NCBI GenBank assembly: GCA_018269005.1
Contig: JAFDVK010000053.1
Location: 298,501-362,500 of the forward strand
Direction of reading: 5' to 3'
From: Acidobacteriota bacterium
GTDB lineage: Bacteria > Acidobacteriota > Blastocatellia > Pyrinomonadales > Pyrinomonadaceae
DNA length: 64,000 nucleotides
This document shows, piece by piece, positions 36,876-45,814 of this stretch. The stretch's first letter is position 1, and every line of letters begins with the position of its first letter. The translations under genes were made by a program, and so were the position numbers. The notes under the pieces were generated by a model, which was not told the DNA's origin, did no database searches, and was given only the letters and a program-made list of their open reading frames with translations.

Positions 36876-38141
36876 ATGCGGCTTACGACATCTTTACCAC
36901 GTGAGGTTCTGCGGATGGCGATGGATTCCGTCCTGTCGCACAAGTTCCGGTCCGCGCTCACGGTGCTCGGTATCGTGGTCGGAATCATCACGGCGATCGT
37001 GGTCGCGTCACTTTTGACCGGAATGCGGAATTCGATCGTCTCGATCGTCGAAGAATACGGCAGCAACAATATCGAGATCTATCACCTGTCGTCAGGGTTC
37101 GACGGGCCGAGCCGCGACGAACGGAATCGCAAACCGCTGACAGATGCGGATGCCGAAGCGATCCTCGCACAGTCGGCGTCGATTGCCGATCTGACAAAGA
37201 TCGCCCCGAATATCGGTTCATTCAACGGTAACTTTAACGACAACCTCGTTTACGAGGGCAAAAACTATCGCTGGGCGCTTACGGATGGAGTAGAGCCAAA
37301 TTACGCTCAGCTCTCGAATCTTGTTCTTCGAGCGGGCCGGTTCATCACCGAAGCGGACAATGTTCAGCGACGCAACGTTCTTGTAATAGGCGTCAACTGT
37401 GCCGAAGCTCTCTTTCCGGATCACGAAGAAGACGCTGTTGGAAGGGTTGTGCGCATGAACGGCCAGACGTGGGAGATCATCGGCGTGATCGAAAAGCGGA
37501 AAGCTGCCTTCTTGGGTGATAACCCCGAAGACCGAAAGGTGCTTATGCCGTTTCGCACGGCCCGAAAGTCTGCTCCGGAAAGGGAAGAACTGCGGATCAT
37601 CGCCCAGACGAAACCGGGCGAACTTAGCCTCGCGGTTGACGATGTCGAAAGCATCATGCGCAAACGCCGAGGGCTAAAGGTCGGTGACGCCGATAATTTT
37701 GACATCCAGACGGCCGAGGAGATGATCGCTCAGTTCGACGGCATAATCGGCGGAGTTGGGATCGCGGCGATCGCGATCTCATGTCTCGGGCTGCTAGTCG
37801 GAGGCATCGGTGTGATGAACATTATGCTCGTCTCGGTTACCGAACGAACAAAGGAGATCGGGATCAGAAAGGCCCTCGGTGCCACGCGCTCGGCGATCGT
37901 TCTGCAATTCCTGCTCGAGGCGATGACATTGACCTTTTTCGGCGGGGTCATCGGGATCGTGCTTGCTATCGGGATCAGCACGCTCATAGTCCTCGTGATC
38001 CCGTCGCTGCCGGCTCAAGTGCCGCTATGGGCGATAATCACGGGAATCTCGACGTCGATCGGCGTCGGCCTGATCTTCGGTGTCCTGCCCGCAAGAAAGG
38101 CCGCAAAACTCGATCCGATCGAGTGTTTACGGTATGAGTGA
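36876..38141 (+). CDS. MacB/FtsX-type ABC transporter permease
   Basis: A 421-residue permease paralogous to its neighbour. 'RMAMDSVLSHKFRSALTVLGIVVGIITAIVV' forms the first membrane helix, a MacB_PCD region follows, and the FtsX domain contains 'IGVMNIMLVSVTERTKEIGIRKALGATRSAIVLQFL'. 'aggagatatct' precedes the ATG. The two permeases probably form a heterodimer and use an ATPase encoded elsewhere. It ends in 'PARKAAKLDPIECLRYE', the usual family C-terminus. Confidence 0.9.
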   Translation: MRLTTSLPREVLRMAMDSVLSHKFRSALTVLGIVVGIITAIVVASLLTGMRNSIVSIVEEYGSNNIEIYHLSSGFDGPSRDERNRKPLTDADAEAILAQSASIADLTKIAPNIGSFNGNFNDNLVYEGKNYRWALTDGVEPNYAQLSNLVLRAGRFITEADNVQRRNVLVIGVNCAEALFPDHEEDAVGRVVRMNGQTWEIIGVIEKRKAAFLGDNPEDRKVLMPFRTARKSAPEREELRIIAQTKPGELSLAVDDVESIMRKRRGLKVGDADNFDIQTAEEMIAQFDGIIGGVGIAAIAISCLGLLVGGIGVMNIMLVSVTERTKEIGIRKALGATRSAIVLQFLLEAMTLTFFGGVIGIVLAIGISTLIVLVIPSLPAQVPLWAIITGISTSIGVGLIFGVLPARKAAKLDPIECLRYE

Positions 38142-38195
38142 CGGTGGTCGGTGGTCGTACGTTGCGGAAGCCCGCACGCTAGTAAGGGCACTCTT

Positions 38196-38252
38196 GTCAG
38201 AACCGCCTGGGTCAGCGAGCGGTTCTGACAAGATGCGGACGGGGGCGTCCGC
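38196..38252. repeat. GC-rich palindromes (module F copy)
   Basis: 'tcagaaccgcc...agcggttctga' (38199-38230) followed by GCGGAC-gggggc-GTCCGC (38235-38252), the same pair as in the 34.3-kb cluster but reordered. It lies between the convergent permease and MBL hydrolase genes and could fold into hairpins on both transcripts. Confidence 0.82.
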
Positions 38253-38257
38253 GTTCC

Positions 38258-39667
38258 TTAGGTCAGTTCGACCGTCGATCCAAATTCGGGGACCTCAACA
38301 TTCCAGCCGAAGCGGTCGTGAATGTGCTTTGCCATAGCGGCGGCGGCCTCGGGTTCGCCGTGCGTGGTGAAGATCGTCTTTGGAGCGGACGGCAGACCGG
38401 AAAGCCAACGCAGAACGCCTTTCCAGTCTGCGTGAGCAGAGAAGCCATCGATGCTCTCGATCGTGCAGTTGACCTTTACCTGCGTCTTCATAATTCGAAC
38501 TTCACGTTCGCCGTCCTGGACACGGCGTCCGGTCGTCCCTGCGGCCTGAAACCCGACAAAAATGACCGTCGCGTTCGGGTCGGGCAAGATGCGGATAGCG
38601 TGGTGCAATACGCGGCCGCCCGATATCATTCCCGAAGCAGAGATGATGATGCGCGGGCCGCGCATTTCGTTGATGCGTTTGGACTCCTCCCGGGAGGACG
38701 CCGTCTGCATCGAGCCCGTTCGCAGCGGATGACGTTTTTGAGCGAGGATCGACGCATACTCTTCGTCGTGTTCCTCGGCAAAACGGTTATAGATCTGGGT
38801 CGCTTGTGCAGCCATCGGAGAGTCAACGACGACCGGAAGGATCGGGATCTTTCCGGCATCCTCCAACTCACGGATGAGATAAAGGATCTCTTGAGTTCGG
38901 CCGACCGCGAACGCGGGGATAAGGATCGGGCCCTTGCGGTGGATCGCTTCATTGATGATACGTGCGAGTTTCTCGCCCGGATCGACGTCTGCGTGCAGTC
39001 GGTCGCCGTAAGTGGATTCGCACATCATATAATCGCAGGCCGGCGGCGTTGCCGGATCTTTGAGGATCGGTTGGTCGTAATGCCCCAAGTCGCCCGAGAA
39101 GAGGAACTTGATCGAGCTCCCGTCAGGCCTTGCGTTCTCCAGTTCGACGAGCACAAGGCTCGACCCCATAATGTGGCCCGCCACAAGAAAAGTCGCTTTC
39201 ACGCCGTCGCAGATATCCACCTGCTTTCCGTCGTTGTGATACAGCTGCAGAAGGTCGAGAGCGGCGCGCGCGTCGTCCTCGTCATAAAGCGGGAGCGCAG
39301 GCGAATGAGAGGTCAGCGCGTGACGATTGCGATAGTCTGCCTCTTCTTCCTGAAGCCGTGCCGAGTCTGTCAATAGTACCCGCATCAGGTCGCCGGTCGG
39401 CTTTGTTGTGATCACCGGGCCTTTGAACCCGAGTTTTACGACGCGAGGCAGAAATCCGGTGTGGTCGATGTGGGCGTGCGTAATGATCACGGCATCGAGC
39501 TCCTCCGGGTTGAAGGGGAGCGGCTGCCAATTTCGCTCACGGAGTTCCTTTAAACCTTGGAACAGGCCGCAGTCAACAAGGACTTTTTTACCGTTATGCT
39601 GTAGGAGATATTTTGAACCGGTAACGGTTCCGACGCCGCCAAAAAATGAAACGCTTGCCATTGACAT
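38258..39667 (-). CDS. MBL-fold beta-CASP RNA-processing-type hydrolase (CPSF/YSH1-like)
   Basis: A 469-residue metallo-beta-lactamase protein. The zinc motif HAHIDH has His64, His66, Asp68 and His69. A beta-CASP insertion follows (about 215-330) with 'PAFAVGRTQEILYLI', and a C-terminal RMMBL domain has 'SIDGFSAHADWKGVLRWLSGLPSAPKTIFTTHGE'. The family includes RNase J, CPSF73 and bacterial exonucleases acting on RNA. RNase J itself is longer, with an additional C-terminal domain, so this is the shorter YSH1-like branch. The second ATG at 39661 is an equal start candidate. Confidence 0.9.
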   Translation of the reverse strand: MSMASVSFFGGVGTVTGSKYLLQHNGKKVLVDCGLFQGLKELRERNWQPLPFNPEELDAVIITHAHIDHTGFLPRVVKLGFKGPVITTKPTGDLMRVLLTDSARLQEEEADYRNRHALTSHSPALPLYDEDDARAALDLLQLYHNDGKQVDICDGVKATFLVAGHIMGSSLVLVELENARPDGSSIKFLFSGDLGHYDQPILKDPATPPACDYMMCESTYGDRLHADVDPGEKLARIINEAIHRKGPILIPAFAVGRTQEILYLIRELEDAGKIPILPVVVDSPMAAQATQIYNRFAEEHDEEYASILAQKRHPLRTGSMQTASSREESKRINEMRGPRIIISASGMISGGRVLHHAIRILPDPNATVIFVGFQAAGTTGRRVQDGEREVRIMKTQVKVNCTIESIDGFSAHADWKGVLRWLSGLPSAPKTIFTTHGEPEAAAAMAKHIHDRFGWNVEVPEFGSTVELT

Positions 39668-39995
39668 AATCTACCATAAGAGCCGGAGCTTGGTGACCGA
39701 ATGACAGATACCTGCCTCTTCGACCGACGATCTGCCGGCATCCGTTTCCGGAATCTGCACGCGGCGGCCGAGCGGCCTTAAGTGTCCAATTTTAGGCGGG
39801 AAATCGGGCTAAAAATTATTTTCGAAAATGTCTGAATTTTGTGAAATTCAGGTTGACAAAAGCTTCACAGATTCTTATCTTATCCTTTGCTCTAAAAAAG
39901 AAAGAGTTTGGAGCAATTTGGCCGTGTTTGATCGGCCGGCTTACCTTGCAAGGGTAAACGATACTTTGAGAAATAGATTAGGAGTCTTAAATAAA
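39668..39995. other. Intergenic leader of the first mini-lipoprotein
   Basis: This 328-base divergent region carries a strong plus-strand promoter at 39853-39881 and a long untranslated leader of about 110 bases. I see no credible gene; the open frame upstream of 39996 lacks protein character before the lipoprotein signal. Confidence 0.6.
39853..39881 (+). promoter_or_regulatory. Sigma-70-type promoter of mini-lipoprotein 1
   Basis: TTGACA (39853-39858), a 17-base spacer and TATCTT (39876-39881). It lies about 115 bases before the ATG at 39996, so the mRNA has a long leader. Confidence 0.75.
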
Positions 39996-40313
39996 ATGAC
40001 AAAAGCAATTGCACTTTCAGCAGTTCTCGGTCTTTCCGCTCTCGGCTTTGCCTGCGGCGCACCGGCTGCCAACACCACGGCTAACAATGCCAACCACAAC
40101 ACCAATGCGTCGAACACGAACGCAGCGAACACCAATTCGGCAGCTTCGAACACGAATGCAGCAGCTTCGAACTCGAACGCAGCAGCTTCGAACTCGAACG
40201 CCGCTCACAGCAACACGACCGCTAACAGCGCTGCAAACTCGAATGCAAAGGCTGAGCCTGCAAACGCTGCAGCTAACAAAGCTGGCGATAAGAAAGCCGA
40301 AGAGAAGAAATAG
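39996..40313 (+). CDS. Asn/Ala/Thr-rich mini-lipoprotein 1
   Basis: A 105-residue protein starting 'MTKAIALSAVLGLSALGFACG', a lipoprotein signal with lipobox L-G-F-A-C (Cys20). The mature part is almost entirely Asn, Ala, Thr and Ser in short iterated units (NANHNTNASNTNAA, SNTNAAASNSNAAAS) and ends with a charged tail of Lys and Glu. There is no globular domain, so it is probably a disordered lipid-anchored surface or periplasmic polymer-like protein. 'aggagtctt' precedes the ATG. A similar gene follows 270 bases later, with its own promoter. I know no function for it. Confidence 0.75.
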   Translation: MTKAIALSAVLGLSALGFACGAPAANTTANNANHNTNASNTNAANTNSAASNTNAAASNSNAAASNSNAAHSNTTANSAANSNAKAEPANAAANKAGDKKAEEKK

Positions 40314-40364
40314 TTTTCCAACTGCGTGGTCATGATGACCGCGTTAAGGCAAACGATTCAAAGG

Positions 40365-40404
40365 GCCCGCTTTCCGATTTATCGGAGATCGGGTCTTTTC
40401 TCTT
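40365..40404 (+). terminator. Rho-independent terminator
   Basis: cccgctttccgat pairs imperfectly with atcggagatcggg and is followed by tcttttctctt. It ends the first mini-lipoprotein transcript. Confidence 0.7.
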
Positions 40405-40438
40405 GTTAAAAGTTTGTTGAAAAAAGCACTTTTAGGGG

Positions 40439-40467
40439 TTGACTTGTTGCCCTTACCTGCATATATT
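40439..40467 (+). promoter_or_regulatory. Sigma-70-type promoter of mini-lipoprotein 2
   Basis: TTGACT (40439-40444), a 17-base spacer and TATATT (40462-40467). The leader to the ATG at 40584 is again about 110 bases, as for the first paralogue. Confidence 0.75.
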
Positions 40468-40583
40468 GTCGAATGTTCCCAAAAACAAGCTTTACAGGGA
40501 CAATTCAAGGCCGTGCCGAAAGGTATGCTGCCTTTGAAAGAAATTAGATCTAATCTTTGAAGAAGACAGGAGAGTCAATTGTT

Positions 40584-40877
40584 ATGAAAAAAGTGATCGC
40601 TCTTTCGGCCGTATTGGCCTTGGGTGCTCTTGGAATGGCGTGTGGTGAATCGGCCGCAAACACCGCTGCTAATAAAGCAGTCGCAAACGCGATGAATACC
40701 GCCAACGCTGCGATGGCAAACGCTGCAAATGCTATGGCAAATGCTGCTAACGCCGTGGCAAACGCTGCTAACCACGCTGCAAACGCTGCTGGAAACGCTG
40801 CAAACACGATGGCCAACTCTGCTAAGCCGGCTGCTAATGCACCTGCCAACGCAAATGCAAAAGACGAGAAGAAATAG
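40584..40877 (+). CDS. Asn/Ala-rich mini-lipoprotein 2 with heptad-like repeats
   Basis: A 97-residue paralogue of the preceding gene. 'MKKVIALSAVLALGALGMACGESAAN' is a lipoprotein signal (lipobox L-G-M-A-C, Cys20). The mature protein is made of 'NAANAMA', 'NAANAVA' and 'NAANHAA' units with an approximately seven-residue step, reminiscent of Lpp-type coiled-coil lipoproteins, and ends in 'AKDEKK'. The repeat is Ala-rich and may form a helix, unlike the Asn/Ser/Thr-rich paralogue. 'caggag' lies 11 bases before the ATG. Confidence 0.75.
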   Translation: MKKVIALSAVLALGALGMACGESAANTAANKAVANAMNTANAAMANAANAMANAANAVANAANHAANAAGNAANTMANSAKPAANAPANANAKDEKK

Positions 40878-40906
40878 TTGACGGAACTTCCGTTACTTTC
40901 TTTGAT

Positions 40907-40940
40907 CGGGCTCGAATGTTCTAGACATTCGAGCCTTTCT
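40907..40940. terminator. Bidirectional terminator hairpin
   Basis: GGCTCGAATGT pairs perfectly with ACATTCGAGCC, followed by TTTCT. It overlaps the last codons of the convergent DUF255 gene. Confidence 0.8.
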
Positions 40941-42987
40941 CATTGGCGGCAAGCATCTCGCGAAGTTCCACTGATGAAGTGACCGGGCGTGAGCAGACGA
41001 AATTCTTGCAAAGAAAGGCAAGAGGCTTATCGGAGTTGCCGCGGCCTTCGAACAATGGAACTTCGGCAGCATCATTGTCCGGGTCGGAGGAGAGAGCGAC
41101 CGTTGTCGTCGGTAAATATGTTGCAAGCGCGACTTCGGCAAGTTCATTGCCAGCTGGACCGACAATCGCGAGCTCTCCGGCGTTGTAAAGATGAGATCCT
41201 AACGTAGAAAGGGCTCGTCCGAACCCTTGCGGGTAGCGGGCGATCTGGTTTGCGGCAAGCCTAAGCGTGGCGACCGCGAATCGCTCGTATCGGTCGTCAC
41301 CTGTGAGCATGGCGATCCGTAACAGCACGTCCGCGGCCGCCGAATTTCCGGATGGCGTTGCGTTGTCAGTGAAGTCTTTTGTGCGGACGACCAGCTCTTC
41401 ATGATCGTTCGAGGTATAGAAGAAACCGCCGGCCTCTTGATCCCAGAAATGCTCGAGCATTAGATCGACCAGGGACCTTGCGTTTTGAAAATAGCGGATG
41501 TTTCCCGTTACCTGATAGAGCGCAAGCAGACCGTCCGCAACGTTAGCGTAATCGTCGAGGTATCCATTGAGTTTTGCTTCGCCCGCCTTCCACGAACGGA
41601 AGAGACGCCCGCTGTCCGTCAGCATCTTGCTCAGTAAGAATTCCGCATTCTTCTCGGCTGTCTTCAAGTATTTATCGTCTCCCAGTACGCCTGCGGCGTC
41701 AGCGAACGCGGCGAGCATCAGGCCGTTCCAGGATGCAAGAACCTTCTCATCTCTGTGAGGTTTGATGCGGGTCTCGCGCGCCTCAAAAAGCCCCTGCTTT
41801 GCATTCTCGATCAGTGAGAAAAGCTCAAACGGTTCGATCTTGAGAGCCGAGGCTGCCGAATCGATCGTACGCGGGCGATTGAGGATATTCTTTCCCTCAA
41901 AGTTTCCATCCTTTGAAACGTCAAAGAAGAACTTGAACGCATTTGAATCATCGCCTAGCAAATCATCGATCTCGCGTTCGCTCCAAACAAAAAATTTGCC
42001 CTCTTCTCCCTCGCTGTCGGCGTCCTGGCTCGAATAGAATCCGCCGCTTGGATTCGTCATCTCCCGCAGAACGTAGTCAAGCGTCTCCGTTGCGATCCGT
42101 CTGTATTCAGGGTCGCCCGTGACCTGGAATGCGTGAAGGTAGATGCGTGCCAACTGGGCGTTGTCATACAGCATTTTCTCAAAATGCGGCACAAGCCAGA
42201 CATTGTCCACAGAATATCGATGAAAGCCACCGCCAAGCTGATCGTACATACCGCCGAATGCCATCTTGTCGAGAGTAAGCCGCGTCATGTCGAGAGCCTT
42301 CTGATCGTGGGTGGAATGGTGATGCCGGAGCAGGAACTCAAGCGACATCGCCTGCGGGAATTTCGGAGCGCCGCCGAACCCGCCGTTCTTCGCATCGAAA
42401 CTCCGCTCGAACGAGGCGAATGCGTCGTCGAGAATGGCGTTCGAAAGCGCCGTGCCTTCATTGACCATTGAGAGTCGGCGGAGTTCACCTACGATCTCAT
42501 TTGCGGAGTGTTCGATCTCGTCGCGCTTTTCTTTGTAGGCCTCGGCGATGCTCAACAGGATCTGCTGCCACGACGGCATTCCGTATCTCGGTGCGGGCGG
42601 GAAATATGTTCCGCCGAAAAAAGGGCGTTTGTCGGGCGTTAGAAATACGTTCATCGGCCAGCCGCCTCGGCCTGTCGTCATCTGGACGAAGCTCATATAG
42701 ATGTGATCGACGTCCGGCCGCTCTTCCATATCGACTTTGATGTTCACGAAATTCTCGTTCATTACGCGAGCCGTCTCTTCGTCCTCGAACGATTCGTGCT
42801 CCATTACATGACACCAATGGCATGCAGAGTAGCCGATGCTGACCAATAGCGGCTTATCCTCGGCCTTTGCCTTCGCAAACGCCTCATCACCCCACGGATA
42901 CCAGTCCACGGGGTTATATGCGTGCTGAAGCAGATAGGGCGAAGTTTCGTTAATGAGCCGATTGGCTTTGGGTTTTGGTGATGACAT
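40921..42987 (-). CDS. DUF255/YyaL-type thioredoxin-domain protein
   Basis: A 688-residue protein with an N-terminal thioredoxin-like DUF255 domain (about 5-170) carrying '[16 protein letters not shown]' (Cys56 and Cys59). The remaining part is an (alpha/alpha)6-barrel resembling AGE/N-acylglucosamine epimerase or glycosidase folds. It matches the SPATA20/YyaL family, whose molecular function is not established. Length is normal. There is no signal peptide, so it is cytoplasmic. It stands alone on the minus strand, with its 3' end in the shared hairpin at 40907. Confidence 0.92.
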   Translation of the reverse strand: MSSPKPKANRLINETSPYLLQHAYNPVDWYPWGDEAFAKAKAEDKPLLVSIGYSACHWCHVMEHESFEDEETARVMNENFVNIKVDMEERPDVDHIYMSFVQMTTGRGGWPMNVFLTPDKRPFFGGTYFPPAPRYGMPSWQQILLSIAEAYKEKRDEIEHSANEIVGELRRLSMVNEGTALSNAILDDAFASFERSFDAKNGGFGGAPKFPQAMSLEFLLRHHHSTHDQKALDMTRLTLDKMAFGGMYDQLGGGFHRYSVDNVWLVPHFEKMLYDNAQLARIYLHAFQVTGDPEYRRIATETLDYVLREMTNPSGGFYSSQDADSEGEEGKFFVWSEREIDDLLGDDSNAFKFFFDVSKDGNFEGKNILNRPRTIDSAASALKIEPFELFSLIENAKQGLFEARETRIKPHRDEKVLASWNGLMLAAFADAAGVLGDDKYLKTAEKNAEFLLSKMLTDSGRLFRSWKAGEAKLNGYLDDYANVADGLLALYQVTGNIRYFQNARSLVDLMLEHFWDQEAGGFFYTSNDHEELVVRTKDFTDNATPSGNSAAADVLLRIAMLTGDDRYERFAVATLRLAANQIARYPQGFGRALSTLGSHLYNAGELAIVGPAGNELAEVALATYLPTTTVALSSDPDNDAAEVPLFEGRGNSDKPLAFLCKNFVCSRPVTSSVELREMLAANEKGSNV

Positions 42988-43259
42988 AGGTCTATTCTTT
43001 CACGCCGGAACGAGAGGCTCAAAATCACAATGGACGCCGCACTTTTCTGTCTTTCACAAAGTTCTGGTATATTGCACTTATCTATGACTTCGCGTTCCAT
43101 TGCAAAGCTTAGACCCGCACGCCAGCGCGCCAACCTCTTTGGCGGCGATTAATCCTAGAAAACTCGACAGTTAGCATCGGACGTCCGCATTTGCGTTCGA
43201 TAAGCCTTCAGACACTTCGCCAGCATGCGAAGCAAACCTTTTTCAGGAGACAAAAGACA

Positions 43260-44615
43260 ATGACGCCGTCAACAGAATTACAGAAACCACAGATAAAGAC
43301 AGAGTTGCCGGGGCCGAAGTCCCGCGAGATCATCGATGCCGATGCTCGATACGTAACGCCGAGCTATCCACGTCCCGACTACAAACTCGTGGTCGATCAC
43401 GCCAAAGGCGTTTGGGTGACAGATCCGGACGGGAATCTTTTCCTCGATTGCAATGCCGGTGTCGCGGTGTGTTCGACCGGTCACTGCCATCCGGAAGTTG
43501 TCGCGGCAATCACGAAGCAAGTGAATGAGTTCATTCACTTCTGCGGAACGGACTATTTCTACCGCCAGATGCCCGAACTTGGGAAGATGCTCGAGGACAT
43601 TGTGCCGATCGAAGGCCCGACACGAACGCACTTTGCCAATAGCGGTGCCGAAGCGATCGAGACCGCCCTTAAGGTCGCGATGTATCACACACGCCGGCAA
43701 AAGTTCGTGTCCTTCTACGGCTCTTTCCACGGGCGAACGCTCGGTGCACTCTCGCTGACCTCTTCGAAGCGTGCTCAGCGGCTTGGATTTATGCGGCAGG
43801 CGCTCGATGTCGTCCATATTCCGTATCCGAACAAATTCCGCCACTTTGCGACGGATATGCCGACCGATGAGGCGACGATCACCCGTGACGTGATCAACTG
43901 GCTTGAGAATCGCGTGTTCCAAACGACTACGCCGCCGCAGGAAGTTGCGGGCATCATCCTTGAGGTCGTGCAGGGCGAAGGCGGCTATATTCCGGCCCCG
44001 AAGGCATTTGTCAAAGAGCTTCGACGCATCTGCGACGAGAACGGCATTATGCTCATCGTCGATGAGGTCCAATCCGGTATGGGACGCAGCGGAAAGATGT
44101 TCGCTCTCGACCATTACGACGGCATTAAGGCCGATATCCTTTGTATGGCAAAAGGCCTTGGTTCGGGAATGCCGATCGGAGCGTGTACGGCGCGAGCCGA
44201 CATTATGGATTGGCACAAGGGAGCACACGCCTCGACCTTCGGCGGCAATCCTGTCGCTCTTGAAGCCGCGATGGCGACGATCCGCCTGCTGCAGGGCGGC
44301 CTTGTCGAAAATAGCCGCGAGGTCGGAGCTTATCTTGAGGCAGGCCTCAACAAGCTTAAGGATAAGTACGACTGCATCGGCGACGTTCGAGGCCTTGGAA
44401 TGATGCTTGGCGTCGAATTCGTGACCGACAAAACGACTTTGAAGCCGAATGCCGAACTTCGCGACAAGATCGAGATGGAATGCTATAACCGCGGCCTGAT
44501 AATTCTAGGCTGCGGCTCGAACTCGATCCGTTGGTCTCCGCCGCTCATTCTGACCAAAGAGAACGTTGACGTTGCACTTCAGATCTTTGACGAGGCGATC
44601 GCCGCGTCGCTTTAA
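43260..44615 (+). CDS. Class III PLP-dependent aminotransferase
   Basis: A 451-residue class III (ornithine/4-aminobutyrate-type) aminotransferase. The ATG at 43260 follows 'caggagac'. Key parts are 'HFANSGAEAIETALKVA' (124-140), the cofactor Asp268 in 'LIVDEVQSGMGRSGKM', and the PLP lysine Lys298 in 'CMAKGLGSGMPIG'. It fits GABA, ornithine or acetylornithine aminotransferases, but no argD-cluster or gab neighbours are present, so the substrate is not assigned. A strong terminator follows within 25 bases. Confidence 0.9.
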   Translation: MTPSTELQKPQIKTELPGPKSREIIDADARYVTPSYPRPDYKLVVDHAKGVWVTDPDGNLFLDCNAGVAVCSTGHCHPEVVAAITKQVNEFIHFCGTDYFYRQMPELGKMLEDIVPIEGPTRTHFANSGAEAIETALKVAMYHTRRQKFVSFYGSFHGRTLGALSLTSSKRAQRLGFMRQALDVVHIPYPNKFRHFATDMPTDEATITRDVINWLENRVFQTTTPPQEVAGIILEVVQGEGGYIPAPKAFVKELRRICDENGIMLIVDEVQSGMGRSGKMFALDHYDGIKADILCMAKGLGSGMPIGACTARADIMDWHKGAHASTFGGNPVALEAAMATIRLLQGGLVENSREVGAYLEAGLNKLKDKYDCIGDVRGLGMMLGVEFVTDKTTLKPNAELRDKIEMECYNRGLIILGCGSNSIRWSPPLILTKENVDVALQIFDEAIAASL

Positions 44616-44636
44616 GCGGCTCAATTCGCTGACTTT

Positions 44637-44676
44637 GTACGTCCGGCAGGCATTGTGTCCGCCGGACGTACTTTTT
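44637..44676 (+). terminator. Rho-independent terminator
   Basis: GTACGTCCGGC pairs perfectly with GCCGGACGTAC around a 13-base loop and is followed by TTTTT. Confidence 0.9.
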
Positions 44677-44772
44677 GTTGAAATATTGAGAATTGATATG
44701 CAAAAAAGTAAGCTATCAAACGTCCATTGAGGGAGAAAGTGTGACAATTGAGCATTCGAACGTGGAGAAACT

Positions 44773-45402
44773 ATGCCTAACATAACAATTGCCGAAACCA
44801 AAGGAGTTTGCCACATCGCTTACGACGGTGTCGAAGGTGATCGGTACACTTTTCCGGATGGCTCTGTTTGGTCGATCCTTGACGATGCCGCCACGTGGTC
44901 CACCGGTTTTAAGGCGGTGCTGACAAAGCCGGAGAATCGCGAACTCTACGTCCTTGCCTTTGCGGGCAGCGATTCCGGTCTGGACTTCCTTCACGACGGC
45001 GTGCAGGCGCTTGGCGGTTATTCGGTCCAATATTCACAGGCATTGAACCTGACCCGACGCTATATGCAGCGTTACGGTGACCTTCACCTCGCCGGACACT
45101 CGCTTGGCGGCGGGCTCGCGGCTTATTCTTCGGTTGCGACGGGCCTTTTTGCGAGCACCATCAACCCTGCGCCGCTCGTCGGAATGATGTCGTTCCGTGC
45201 ACTTCGCGGCAATCCGCAGATCATCAACTATGTGCCGATTAATGGCGAGATCGTTAGCAGCTCACCAGGCCGAAACCCCGGCCGGGATGTAAGGGTCACT
45301 GCGAACGGCAACTTCTTTACGCGGCACATGGTCGGCAATATGATGCCCGACATTCCGCTGCCTCAAAAACTAAACACCGGCGGGGCATCCGGAAGCTGGT
45401 AG
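44773..45402 (+). CDS. Lipase class 3-like alpha/beta hydrolase
   Basis: A 209-residue protein with the nucleophile elbow 'AGHSLGGG' (Ser110) preceded by 'LYVLAFAGSDSGLDFLHD', the oxyanion strand typical of lipase_3/Mbeg1-like (DUF2974) hydrolases. The usual acidic residue region reads 'YVPINGEIVSS', so the catalytic acid is unclear; His near 'FTRHMVGN' could serve as the base. There is no signal peptide. Cytoplasmic phospholipase or secretion-system effector are both possible, but no immunity or secretion gene is adjacent. 'tggagaaact' precedes the ATG. Confidence 0.72.
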   Translation: MPNITIAETKGVCHIAYDGVEGDRYTFPDGSVWSILDDAATWSTGFKAVLTKPENRELYVLAFAGSDSGLDFLHDGVQALGGYSVQYSQALNLTRRYMQRYGDLHLAGHSLGGGLAAYSSVATGLFASTINPAPLVGMMSFRALRGNPQIINYVPINGEIVSSSPGRNPGRDVRVTANGNFFTRHMVGNMMPDIPLPQKLNTGGASGSW

Positions 45403-45814
45403 GGCATAGAATAGTGAAGGGAACAGGCCGACGCTGACAACGCGTTCTCCGTTTACCGTATTTGGTTCTGACTTTTTTGTGCAGATCGTGCAAATTGTGC
45501 AAATCGTGCACTTTGATATGTTTTGTGCGGAATGTGCTTCAAACGATCGCGTCAGTTCGTTATGATGACAACACGGTCGAGACGGCCGTTCGGTCTTTGA
45601 AAAGCTAAATTCAGATTTCGGGTTTGGGGTGTCGGGTTTCAGGTTTCCGGTTTCCGGTCCGAGATCCATATTTCGAATTTCAAATCTGAGATTTCAGATA
45701 GGCTTCCGATTCGTGAATTCGTGGCTTTCTTCCCTTTGCGAACTTTGCGTCGCCCTTGCGTTTACGATCTTGCTTGAAACGCAAAAAACAAAAGCTAACG
45801 ACCGGCGGGATCAG
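45403..45814. other. Gene-free repeat mosaic, copy 2
   Basis: This 412-base region is almost entirely repeat modules: A+B at 45477-45604, then 'gggtttcaggtttccggtttccgg' simple repeats and 'tttcaaatctgagatttcag', then 'cttccctttgcgaactttgcg' with 'cttgcgtttacgatcttgct' (module C) to about 45780. No credible gene is visible. Confidence 0.85.
45477..45604. repeat. Modular intergenic repeat A+B, copy 2
   Basis: 'gtgcaaattgtgcaaatcg', 'tgcactttgatatgttttgt', 'gcggaatgtgcttcaaa' and then 'ttatgatgacaacacggtcg' plus 'acggccgttcggtctttgaa'. It is in the same orientation as the copies at 33829 and 46641. Confidence 0.9.

Noticed and set aside
38258..39667. RNase J identity for the MBL hydrolase
   Set aside because: It has the beta-CASP and RMMBL elements, but it is shorter than RNase J and lacks its C-terminal domain, so I keep the broader family name.
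40550..40849. Minus-strand frame reading as a very hydrophobic Ala/Phe protein
   Set aside because: It is the complement of the Asn/Ala repeat of mini-lipoprotein 2; hydrophobicity is a mirror effect of the GCn-AAy codons.
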